Shown one piece after another: positions 13,953 through 21,823 of a stretch of 35,411 bases of DNA. The position numbers and the translations under genes were made by a program. Where the stretch lies: NCBI GenBank assembly GCA_964628935.1, contig CAZVOE010000021.1, positions 1 to 35,411 of the forward strand, read 5' to 3'. This stretch comes from CAYLHQ01 sp964628935 (GTDB taxonomy: Bacteria; Acidobacteriota; Polarisedimenticolia; Polarisedimenticolales; DASRJG01). Each line of letters starts with the position of its first letter. The first letter of the stretch is position 1. A model generated the notes under the pieces. That model worked only from the letters and a program-made list of their open reading frames with translations, was not told where the DNA came from and made no database searches.

Positions 13953-15344
13953 CTACTTCTTCCCGAAGTCGAGCGCCGAGTCGCCGGAGTGAATCGGCGA
14001 ACCTGCGGGGGCGGCCGGAGTCGGCTCACCCGCGGTTCCTCCGGAGAGGACCGGCCGCGAGTGGATCAGCAGGAGTTGGCCGCCGGGATAGAAGCCGGCG
14101 TTGGTGACCGTGTAGTCGTTGTGGTTGTGCATCGGGAACCACTGGTCGTCGAGATCGTTGTCCGCCGGGTACGAGCCGAGCGTCTCGGCGTAGGAGTTGA
14201 GGACGCCCTGGTTCGTCGAGTTCGTGGAGTAAAGCCCGACGCCCTTGCGGCTGTCGGCCTGGACGATGAGATCGTACGTCTCGCCCGAACCGATGTGCAG
14301 GGTGTATTCCTCCCGCTGCGCGTCGCGAGAGATCGGCGAGCCGTCTTTTCCGACCGCGGTGAAGTGCCAGCCGTGAACGTGCCACGGCACCGTCTCGTAC
14401 CCCATGTTGATGACGCGGAGCAGGAATCGGGAGTCGGTGAACACGTCGACGAGCGGCGCGTAGGTCGCGTAGTTGTTCGAGCCGGTCAGGTAACCGCTCG
14501 GCGGCCCGGAAAACTCGGGATTGCACTCGGGGGCGCACCCCGCTGCGGGCTCGTAGGTCGGGCGGATCGTGTCGGGGAAGGCGCGCCCGTTCACGAGCCA
14601 GTTGTCGGCCTTGTACTTCGCGAAGTTGTAGTCCGCAGGGACCCCCGGCGGACGCGGAACCTCCGCGGGCGCGTCGGCCCACTCGATGAAGTCGTGCGCG
14701 GCGAGCTCGACGTCCGAAAGGAGGACGATGTATTCCTTGTCGAAGCGATCGTTGTACTGCCCGCCGAAGACCGTGCGGGTTGCGTTCTGCTTCGGGCGAA
14801 TGATCATCGCGCCGTACATCCCCATCTGGACGTGCTCGGCGGCCTCGACGTGGCAGTGCCACATGTACGTGCCCGGCTTCTCGGCGTAGAAGTAGTAGGT
14901 TCCGACGTTGCAGGTCGGATTCCCGGCGGGACACTCCTCCGGAACGGGAAGCTCCCAGCCCGACTCGGGGAAGCCGTCGTTCTGCGTCGTGACGTGCTGC
15001 CCGTGGAGGTGGATCGTGTGCGGGTCGGGGGGCGCGAACGGGTTCGCGTTTCCGATGTTCCGCAGCTGGATGAAGACGTCGTCCCCCTGGTTCACGTCGA
15101 TGATCGGAGCCGGGAAGGTGGCGCAACCGGGGACCGCCTGGGTCCCGTCGACGTCGTCGCAATACCCCCGGATGTAGTACCGCCGCTCCGTGGTCTGGAA
15201 AGGCGGCACGGTGTTGTCCACGGGGAGGTACGCGTAGCCGTCGCTCGCGGCGATGTAGAGGTTCCTCACCGCGGCCTGGGTGGGTAGCGCCAGCGTCGCG
15301 AGCAGTGCGACCGCCAGCCGAATGCGAGACAAGATTCGCGTCAT
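13953..15344 (-). CDS. Two-domain multicopper oxidase with type 1 copper in domain 1, 463 aa
   Basis: A secreted multicopper oxidase, likely oxidising Cu(I) or another reductant with O2 in the periplasm. The signal peptide ends near Ala25. Domain 1 has PHTIHLHGQH (His109, His112, His114) and WHCHVEAAEH...GM (His163, Cys164, His165, His171, Met176), a full type 1 site plus half of the trinuclear site. Domain 2 has VPWHVHGWHF (His322, His324) and PMHNHNDY (His406, His408) but no cysteine ligand. This order is the opposite of small laccases and of three-domain CueO/CopA. It fits the type C two-domain class described for the Nitrosomonas enzyme. The usual Met-rich copper segment of CueO/PcoA is absent. 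The ATG has AGGAGGAG seven bases upstream. It is the first gene of the copper operon, with a sigma-54-like promoter upstream. Confidence 0.9.
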   Translation of the reverse strand: MTRILSRIRLAVALLATLALPTQAAVRNLYIAASDGYAYLPVDNTVPPFQTTERRYYIRGYCDDVDGTQAVPGCATFPAPIIDVNQGDDVFIQLRNIGNANPFAPPDPHTIHLHGQHVTTQNDGFPESGWELPVPEECPAGNPTCNVGTYYFYAEKPGTYMWHCHVEAAEHVQMGMYGAMIIRPKQNATRTVFGGQYNDRFDKEYIVLLSDVELAAHDFIEWADAPAEVPRPPGVPADYNFAKYKADNWLVNGRAFPDTIRPTYEPAAGCAPECNPEFSGPPSGYLTGSNNYATYAPLVDVFTDSRFLLRVINMGYETVPWHVHGWHFTAVGKDGSPISRDAQREEYTLHIGSGETYDLIVQADSRKGVGLYSTNSTNQGVLNSYAETLGSYPADNDLDDQWFPMHNHNDYTVTNAGFYPGGQLLLIHSRPVLSGGTAGEPTPAAPAGSPIHSGDSALDFGKK

Positions 15345-15533
15345 CGGGACTCCTCCTGGTGCCTCAACCCGCCGCCCCCCTCGGACGGCGTGAAACGCCG
15401 GGGACGCCGTAGGGCTTTCCCCGCGACTCCGCGACGAAAACGGACGGATCCGGTCCGAAACGTGCGATCGGGCCTCGTCCCCCAGCGAGACATCGAACCC
15501 CCCGGTCCAACCGACCGTGATGCGGGGGAGCGG

Positions 15534-15549
15534 AGCAAGGGGCATTCCA
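15534..15549 (-). promoter_or_regulatory. Candidate sigma-54 promoter of the copper operon
   Basis: The minus strand from 15549 to 15534 reads TGGAATG-CCCC-TTGCT against the consensus TGGCACG-N4-TTGCW. The invariant GG and GC have exact spacing and the TTGCT block is perfect. The predicted start, near 15523, gives a leader of about 180 nt before the oxidase ATG. Confidence 0.5.
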
Positions 15550-15613
15550 AGAGTTGTCGGTCCTCGTTCGGGGTTGAAATCGAGGTTCGGCGCGGAGTAG
15601 CGCCTCCCGGGGG

Positions 15614-15637
15614 AGAGGCTTTTTTCGTCGAGCCTCT
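15614..15637. repeat. Inverted repeat AGAGGCT-N10-AGCCTCT, possible activator site
   Basis: Perfect seven-bp arms (15614-15620 and 15631-15637) around TTTTTCGTCG. It lies about 100 bp upstream of the predicted sigma-54 start, where enhancer-binding proteins usually bind. It is not followed by a T tract on either strand in the right position for a terminator. Confidence 0.4.
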
Positions 15638-15745
15638 TGGACGCAGTAAAAACCTGCGCGGGTTGGGTCGAACTCGGGGGGCGGATTCCCTCATACTCCC
15701 CGCGGGGTTCGGGGTCCTTCGGCGCGGATCCGGAGGGAGGAGCGG

Positions 15746-16864
15746 ATGCGTCTGCCGTTCGCTGTGGCCTTGGTTCTTTCGACGTTCGCTGGATCCATGG
15801 CCGCCCCGAGGGCCGTCCCGGGGCTCGACGACGCAGCGGCAGGGAGGTTCGCCTCCCTCGCTCTCGCCTGCGTCCACCGGGAGTACCCGAACAAGATCGC
15901 GCACGTGATGGACTCGGACGAGGACGCCCTGCCTCCCCGCGCCCTGACCCCCGCCTTCTACGGATGCTTCGACTGGCACTCCGCCGTGCACGGGCACTGG
16001 CTGCTCGCCCGGCTCGCGCGGCTCCATCCCGACGCGCCTTTCGCCGCCGCTGCGCGCGCGGCGCTCGAGAAGAGCCTGACCTCGGAGAACGTCGCGGTCG
16101 AGGTCGCGTACCTCTCTCGCAAGGGACGGGAGAGTTTCGAGCGGCCGTACGGCCTCGCCTGGCTTCTTCAACTCGCGGCGGAGCTTCGCGAGTGGAACGA
16201 TCCCGACGCCAAGCGGTGGGCGGCCGCGCTCGCCCCCCTCGAGAAGGCCTCGGCCGCGCGGATCGCAGAGTGGCTCCCGAAGCTCGCCTACCCGATCCGC
16301 GAGGGGGAGCACCCACAGACGGCGTTCGCGTTCGGCCTGATCCTCGATTGGGCGCGTGTCGCCGGAGACGGGGCGATGGCGGCGCTCGTCGAGAAGAAAA
16401 CGCGCGACCTTTATCTCGCCGACCGGGACTGCCCGATCCGCTATGAGCCCTCGGGGCAGGACTTCCTCTCCCCCTGCATCGCGGAGGCCGATCTCCTGCG
16501 GCGGATCCTGAAACCCGCGGAGTTCGCCGCATGGCTCGGAGCGTTCTTGCCGGGGATCCCCCTCGACGGTTCGGGCACGTGGCTCGTCCCGGGGATCGTG
16601 ACCGACCCGACCGACGGAAAGCTCGCCCACCTCGACGGGCTGAATCTCTCGCGCGCTTGGATGCTCGAGGGGATCGCCGCGGGTCTCCCGGCCGAAGATC
16701 CGCGCGTCGCATCCTTGCGTGCCGCGGCGTCGATCCATGCGGAATCGGGGCTGAAATCGGTGACGGGAGAGCACTACGAGGGCGGGCACTGGCTGGGCAC
16801 GTTCGCGACGTACCTGGTCACGGGGAGGGGGGTGGACCGGCGGAGGACCGTGACGGGCGAGTGA
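15746..16864 (+). CDS. DUF2891 family exported protein, 372 aa
   Basis: The protein has a signal peptide (MRLPFAVALVLSTFAGSMAA) and a helical domain with the family's signature LTPAFYGCFDWHSAVHGHWLLARL near residues 68-90. Further conserved-looking blocks are RPYGLAWLLQLAAEL, HPQTAFAFGLILDWAR, PSGQDFLSPCIAEADLLRR, HLDGLNLSRAWML and GGHWLGTFATYL. These resemble DUF2891 proteins, whose repeating helical hairpins look like an (alpha/alpha) barrel; no activity is established to my knowledge. Conserved Asp, His and Glu residues in the FDWHSAVHGHW and GEHYEGGHW blocks could line an active site, by inference. The ATG has GGAGGGAGGAG upstream. It is divergent from the copper operon, but nothing links it to copper directly. 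Confidence 0.8.
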   Translation: MRLPFAVALVLSTFAGSMAAPRAVPGLDDAAAGRFASLALACVHREYPNKIAHVMDSDEDALPPRALTPAFYGCFDWHSAVHGHWLLARLARLHPDAPFAAAARAALEKSLTSENVAVEVAYLSRKGRESFERPYGLAWLLQLAAELREWNDPDAKRWAAALAPLEKASAARIAEWLPKLAYPIREGEHPQTAFAFGLILDWARVAGDGAMAALVEKKTRDLYLADRDCPIRYEPSGQDFLSPCIAEADLLRRILKPAEFAAWLGAFLPGIPLDGSGTWLVPGIVTDPTDGKLAHLDGLNLSRAWMLEGIAAGLPAEDPRVASLRAAASIHAESGLKSVTGEHYEGGHWLGTFATYLVTGRGVDRRRTVTGE

Positions 16865-16895
16865 CGGGGTTCCGTCCCCGGCCCCGCCGAAAGGC

Positions 16896-16924
16896 TTGCC
16901 GCTCCGTCGCCAGACGCGTATCTA
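16896..16924 (+). promoter_or_regulatory. Sigma-70 promoter of the large Asp-box protein gene
   Basis: TTGCCG (16896-16901) and TATCTA (16919-16924) are separated by exactly 17 bases. The predicted start near 16931 gives a leader of about 70 nt that carries the Shine-Dalgarno sequence before ATG 17003. Confidence 0.5.
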
Positions 16925-17002
16925 GAGGGGCGAAATGCTGGGGTTGCGCCGCCTGTGGCCGGTCCCCAGTCAGCGGCGCGGGTGGCGCATGAGGAGGGGC
17001 GC

Positions 17003-20000
17003 ATGTGCCGACCCGCACAGCGAGATCAGGGTCACCGTTCCAGTCTGCGGGTGCTCCCGCTCGTTCTGCTCGTGAGCTTGGGGATCGGACCTGCCCTTGC
17101 AGCTCCCGAGACCAGGGACGAAGACCGGCGGAGACCCCGTGCCGCGTTCCGCATCGCGGCGTACCTCCCACCCCGGGAGCCGATGCCGGATTTCGCGCCC
17201 CTTCCCTCGCGTGCGGCGCTCGGGGCTCCGACCCAGACGGGTGGCGACCTTGACGGCCTTTCGGAGAGCTTCGACACCCACCCCTTCCTCACCGATTTCG
17301 ATCCGACCCATTCCGAAGGGGACGCAGCGGCAGGCGCTCGCGACAGCGGTTCCATGGCAGCGCCGTCCCTCCCCTCCAGGGAGATCTTCCTTTCCGAAGG
17401 ACTCCCGAGGGTGCCGCACCTCGATGACTTCCCCGAGGTCTACGGACTTCCGGACGGTCGTGTTTGCGTGATCGTCGTCGAGGCGTTTCGGCTCCGTGCC
17501 CTCTACTCGGAAAACCGAGGCCAGACCTTCGAGCCCGAAGTCGACATCTTTGGGCGGCCCGGAGAACCGAGGGTGAGGATGCACGACGGGGTGCTCGCAG
17601 CTGATGGAGTCCTTTATGTCGTGATCATCGGGGAAGACCCATCCGGCGGCGGGGCCCTCTACTTCACGCGCAGCACGGACATGGGGCGTAGTTGGGAGGC
17701 TCCGAGGAGACTCCTCGGAGCGAGAGATGCCGGCATCGGGCAGTCGAGTTTTTTCGACTACCCCCGGATTCGAATCGCCGCCGCAGCGGGCGGGCGAGTG
17801 TCGATCATCAGCGGGGCGGACGCACACTCCGGGACCGTGATGCTGACCTCGCTGGACGGCGGGCAGACGTGGCAAGGGCCGGTCCCCCTCGAAGACACCT
17901 CGTTTCTCGGCTTCGGGACCGAGCATCCGGATTGGGTCGAGATTTCGCCGACGACCGGAACCGTGTTCGCCCTGTTCAACGAAGCGAGTCCCCCGAACGG
18001 TTTCGAACACCCGCGTCTTCGTCGGTCCACGGATGGCGGAGTCTCGTTCGGACCTCGCGTCACGTTTCCGGAGGCCGAGTCGGATTGCGCCGAGACCTAC
18101 GCCTCGAGTGTTCAGATCGGGACGGACGGCGGGGTTCTCGTCGCGACGTCGAGTTACGACTATTGCGGCGGGCCCACGAGAGTCCTTGCGTATCGCTCGA
18201 CCGACGACGGGGAGACGTTCCGTCTCACCTACTCCGCAACGTTCTCCGCGAGTGGACCCGCGGGCTTCGGGATCCCTCGAATCGCGGTCGCCCCCGGGAC
18301 CGATCATGTGTTCCTGTACTTCGTCGATCCGACGACGCGCGAGATCCGGATCGCTCACTCGGTGGACAGCGGCGCGACGTTCTCCCCGGCCGACACTCTT
18401 CCGGGCTCCGTTGCTGAGAACCTCTGGTTGTACTTCGCGCGGGACGTCGTCGCGCGGACAGCGAACGGCCGGTGGGGGATCCTCTGGCCGGATGTGCGGA
18501 CGCCGTCTCCGGGCGCCGGACTTTACGCCTCGTTCCTCGAAGGAGACGGGTCCGGGTGGTCGTCCCCCGTTCGCATCGACTTCCCGGGCAGCGTGGGCGG
18601 ATTCTCGCGACATGCGCTCGCCGCCGCTGGCCCCGACGACCTGGTCGCGGCCAGCAGGGTATCCGCGCCGGGGGTCTTCGCGGGAGCGGATACCGCCCTC
18701 GCCCGCTCCGGCGAGGCGAGCGCGAGCTTCGATCCCGGAGTCGTCGTGGACACCGATTTCGGTGACGACTTCGCATCCGGCACCTATCCCTCCATCGCCG
18801 CGTCGCCTTCCGGACTCGTCGTCGTATCGAATCGGTTCTTCGAGGGGGGAACCCCCTACTATGCCGCCTCCGTGAGCGTCGACGGAGGCCGGAGCTTCGC
18901 GCCTCCTCGACGTGTGAGTTCGTGGCCGACGGGCGGAATCGTGAACGGCACGGACAATCCTCTCGCGGCCGTCGACGCCGGTGGCCGCATCTACCTCGCC
19001 TATCTCGTCCAGCGCTCGACCGGCGGGCCGGTGGAACTCTTGGTGACGACCTCCGGCGACGGAGGTCGGAGCTGGTCGGAGAGCGAATCTCTCGTGGGAA
19101 ACGGAAGAATCGCGAACCGGACCTTCGACCTCGTCGCCGGTGAGGCCGGACGAGCCTATCTACTGTGGCACGACCCGGCGCGGGGAATTCGGTTTGCGCG
19201 TACTGTGGACGGTGGAAGCACGTGGGAGTCGTCCACTCTCCAGGCCGGCGTCACGACGACGAACCGGCTACGGCTCTGCGCCGCGGGGACTCGGGTGGAG
19301 GCCGCCTGGGTAGGACGCGCCCCAGGAACCAACACCTTGCCCTTCTCCGCCTCGAGCGAGGACGGCGGGGCGACGTTCGGCGCGCCGTTCCAGCACGACT
19401 CGATGACCGCGGCCGACCTGGACCTCGACTGCCGGGCGGACGGGGATGCGGTCGTCACCTGGTCCCGTACTCCGTACGGTGTCTTCACCCGGTCGCGATC
19501 GGAAGGCCAGTGGTCCCAGGTCACCATCGACGCGTACGGCTACCAGCCCTCGGTCGAGTATGCGGACGCAGCGGGCGACCGCGTCGTCGTCGCGTATACA
19601 CGATATCCTCCCAACGTCGGTCTCCTGACCAGCGTATCGGAGGACGGCGGCGTGAGCTTCCGGGCTCCCGTCGAGCCCTTCGCTCCTCAGCTTCTCCCGA
19701 AGAACGTCATCGGGTTGGAGTCCGACGAGCAGGGCAACGTCTGGGTCGTCTGGGCAGACGAGGGTGTCTTGGGACTCGGAAAGGCCGATGCCGGTCGGTC
19801 GGTGCTCGTCGGTCACTCCGAGGACTTCGGGGAGACGTTCGGTCCGGCGCTCCGCCTGCATGCCGAGGAACCGCCTGGCTTCCGTCACACGATCGGGAGC
19901 GACACCAACGGCCTCGGCTACATCCGTCGCAACGTCGTCGCCGTCCCCGGCGCCGTTCTCGCGACCTACGTGGGCGAGCGGGAGGGCCGAGGCTGGGTCC

Positions 20001-21715
20001 CCCTGCTCAATGCGCACACCCCGAACGACCTCGACCGCGACGAATCCCCGGTTTCCGAGGGCGGTCGCAACCTGGTCGAGAACGGGGACTTCCTTCATCT
20101 CGCCCCGGCCAACGCGTTCGGAAACGGCTGGAACTCGTACAACATCGGGACGACAGGGGGGTGGTCTCAACACCTCGGGAATTGGTTCTTCCGCCTGGAG
20201 GGGAGCGGCGCGGCCGACACGGATCCCACGATCGAACAGATTCTCACCGGTTTGATTCCCGGGGGAACCTATCGTCTCCAAGGCGTGTTCTGTCAGGCGG
20301 GAACGGCCGGCGATCCCCGTGCCCTCTCGTTCGGCATCGAGATCGGGGAAACGCGTCTTCTCGAGCGGCCGAGCCCCGGGCTCTGTCCATGGCAAGCGGG
20401 CGGCGCGTGGTTTCCTTTCTCCGCGACGTTCGAGGCCGACTCGGAAACGGTTCTCCTTCGTTTCACCGCGGAGCGAAACGGCGACCTCACGTCGTACGCG
20501 ATCGACGACATCGTGGTGACGGGGGGCCTCGATTGCGACGACTCCGACCCGGACGTTTATCCTGGCGCTCCCGAGCTTTGCGACGGCAAGAACAACGATT
20601 GCCGGGACGCCGGTTGGCCCACCTTGCCGCCGGGCGAATCCGACCTCGACGAAGACGGCCTGCGCGCGTGCGAAGACAACTGCCCCGACGAATTCAACCC
20701 CGGCCAAGAGGACCGGGACGGGGACGGGATCGGAGATGCGTGCGAGATCACGAACCAGCCTCCGGTTGCGGACGCGGGCCCGGACCAGACGCTCGAGTGC
20801 ACGGGGGATCTGGGGGCGACGGCGACCCTCGACGGGAGCGAGAGCACCGACCCCGACGGTTTCGAGGATCTCGCGTCGTTCCTCTGGACGGAAGGGGGGC
20901 AGACGCTCGCGACTTCCGCGGTGGCCGACGTCCGATTCGCTCTCGGGGGTCACACGGTCACGCTCACGGTGACGGACCGTGCGGGGGCGAGCGACACCGA
21001 CGACACGGTGGTGACGGTGGTCGACACCCACGAACCGAGCGGCGGGATCGTCTCACCAGAGGACGGCTCTTGCTCCGGCGCACCGGTGACGGTCGAGACG
21101 GCCTTCACGGACGCGTGCGATCCGGACCTCGCGCTGACCTACGACCCGGCGGGGGGGCCGACCTACTCCGAGCACGGGGACTACGCGGTCACGGTCACGG
21201 CGACGGACGCAGGGGGGAACAGCTTCTCCGATTCGGTGTCGTTCACGGTGGACACGGTGACTCCGGCGGTGACCTTCCTCGAGCCCGCCGATCAGACCTT
21301 CCTGGTTCCTTCCCTCTTCCCGCTTCGCGTGGTGGTGGTTGCGTCGGACGAGGACGGGGCGACCGGGGAGGTCGTCCGGGAGAGGCTCTTCATCGAGGGG
21401 TGCCTCGTGTACGACGGCGCGGCGACGGGGGACTTCGACGGGCTCTTGACCGACGAGACGATCGAGATCAACCCGCAGGAGCTTTGCCGGATCGCCGCCC
21501 AGTGCAACTGGTCGAAGCTGAGCCAGCCGAGGATTCGATTCGAGGCGGCGGACTGCGGCGGAAACTCGGGATTCGACGAGGTACGGCTCCGAGGGTCGCT
21601 CGCTTTGCGGCCGGGGATCTGCGGAGACCTCCGATCCCGGGACCGGGTGCGTGGGCTCGGGGACGCAGGATCGCGACCGGGCGGAACCACCGGCCTGGGA
21701 CCGAGGAGGAACTGA
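17003..21715 (+). CDS. Giant secreted protein: Asp-box propeller, lectin-like, MopE/TSP3 and PKD domains, 1570 aa
   Basis: A signal peptide ends near PALAAPETR. Residues about 110-1010 contain about twelve Asp-box (S/T-x-D-x-G-x-T/S-W/F) motifs, for example STDMGRSW, SLDGGQTW, STDDGETF, SVDGGRSF and SEDFGETF, so this part is a sialidase-like or double beta-propeller. Residues about 1024-1170 (VENGDF...YAIDDIVVTG) look like a carbohydrate-binding jelly roll. About 1176-1248 has a MopE-type motif (DCDDSDPDVYPGAPELCDG) and a thrombospondin type 3 Ca-binding run (DLDEDGLRACEDNCPD, DRDGDGIGDACE). A PKD/HYR-like domain follows (QPPVADAGPDQTLEC) and then another beta domain. Catalytic sialidase residues (RIP motif, nucleophile Tyr) are not evident. 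ATG 17003 with GAGGAGG is preferred over GTG 16955. The last 40 residues are Arg/Gly-rich and may not be conserved. Likely surface or secreted. Confidence 0.8.
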   Translation: MCRPAQRDQGHRSSLRVLPLVLLVSLGIGPALAAPETRDEDRRRPRAAFRIAAYLPPREPMPDFAPLPSRAALGAPTQTGGDLDGLSESFDTHPFLTDFDPTHSEGDAAAGARDSGSMAAPSLPSREIFLSEGLPRVPHLDDFPEVYGLPDGRVCVIVVEAFRLRALYSENRGQTFEPEVDIFGRPGEPRVRMHDGVLAADGVLYVVIIGEDPSGGGALYFTRSTDMGRSWEAPRRLLGARDAGIGQSSFFDYPRIRIAAAAGGRVSIISGADAHSGTVMLTSLDGGQTWQGPVPLEDTSFLGFGTEHPDWVEISPTTGTVFALFNEASPPNGFEHPRLRRSTDGGVSFGPRVTFPEAESDCAETYASSVQIGTDGGVLVATSSYDYCGGPTRVLAYRSTDDGETFRLTYSATFSASGPAGFGIPRIAVAPGTDHVFLYFVDPTTREIRIAHSVDSGATFSPADTLPGSVAENLWLYFARDVVARTANGRWGILWPDVRTPSPGAGLYASFLEGDGSGWSSPVRIDFPGSVGGFSRHALAAAGPDDLVAASRVSAPGVFAGADTALARSGEASASFDPGVVVDTDFGDDFASGTYPSIAASPSGLVVVSNRFFEGGTPYYAASVSVDGGRSFAPPRRVSSWPTGGIVNGTDNPLAAVDAGGRIYLAYLVQRSTGGPVELLVTTSGDGGRSWSESESLVGNGRIANRTFDLVAGEAGRAYLLWHDPARGIRFARTVDGGSTWESSTLQAGVTTTNRLRLCAAGTRVEAAWVGRAPGTNTLPFSASSEDGGATFGAPFQHDSMTAADLDLDCRADGDAVVTWSRTPYGVFTRSRSEGQWSQVTIDAYGYQPSVEYADAAGDRVVVAYTRYPPNVGLLTSVSEDGGVSFRAPVEPFAPQLLPKNVIGLESDEQGNVWVVWADEGVLGLGKADAGRSVLVGHSEDFGETFGPALRLHAEEPPGFRHTIGSDTNGLGYIRRNVVAVPGAVLATYVGEREGRGWVPLLNAHTPNDLDRDESPVSEGGRNLVENGDFLHLAPANAFGNGWNSYNIGTTGGWSQHLGNWFFRLEGSGAADTDPTIEQILTGLIPGGTYRLQGVFCQAGTAGDPRALSFGIEIGETRLLERPSPGLCPWQAGGAWFPFSATFEADSETVLLRFTAERNGDLTSYAIDDIVVTGGLDCDDSDPDVYPGAPELCDGKNNDCRDAGWPTLPPGESDLDEDGLRACEDNCPDEFNPGQEDRDGDGIGDACEITNQPPVADAGPDQTLECTGDLGATATLDGSESTDPDGFEDLASFLWTEGGQTLATSAVADVRFALGGHTVTLTVTDRAGASDTDDTVVTVVDTHEPSGGIVSPEDGSCSGAPVTVETAFTDACDPDLALTYDPAGGPTYSEHGDYAVTVTATDAGGNSFSDSVSFTVDTVTPAVTFLEPADQTFLVPSLFPLRVVVVASDEDGATGEVVRERLFIEGCLVYDGAATGDFDGLLTDETIEINPQELCRIAAQCNWSKLSQPRIRFEAADCGGNSGFDEVRLRGSLALRPGICGDLRSRDRVRGLGDAGSRPGGTTGLGPRRN

Positions 21716-21823
21716 GTCGCGCGCGGACCGTCCCGGTCGAGATCGGCGTCGACTCGGATCCCCGATTCGAGGCGCCCCGCGGCGAAGGGTAGGAAAAGCG
21801 GGATCGCGAGGGCTCTTCGACGG

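Larger units (their letters stand above)
15345..15745. other. Divergent control region between the copper operon and the DUF2891 gene
   Basis: This 401-bp stretch has no convincing gene. It holds a sigma-54-like promoter facing the oxidase gene (15534-15549), an AGAGGCT/AGCCTCT inverted repeat (15614-15637), and a smaller inverted repeat CGCAG-N7-CTGCG (15642-15658). On the plus strand CATACT (15692-15697) is a possible -10 for the DUF2891 gene, without a good -35. I saw no CueR-type palindrome. Confidence 0.6.

Noticed and set aside
15345..15745. Open frames in the divergent region before the DUF2891 gene
   Set aside because: They are low-complexity Arg/Pro/Gly-rich and lack a Shine-Dalgarno sequence; promoter-like elements fit better.
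15746..16864. Treating the DUF2891 gene as part of the copper system
   Set aside because: It is divergent, lacks metal-ligand clusters and has no sequence link to copper handling.
21590..21715. Frameshift near the C-terminus of the 1,570-residue protein
   Set aside because: The last 40 residues are Arg/Gly-rich and look odd, but no other frame gives a better continuation, so there is no positive evidence of an error.
17003..21715. Calling the Asp-box protein a sialidase
   Set aside because: Asp boxes are structural; the catalytic arginine triad and nucleophile tyrosine could not be located.
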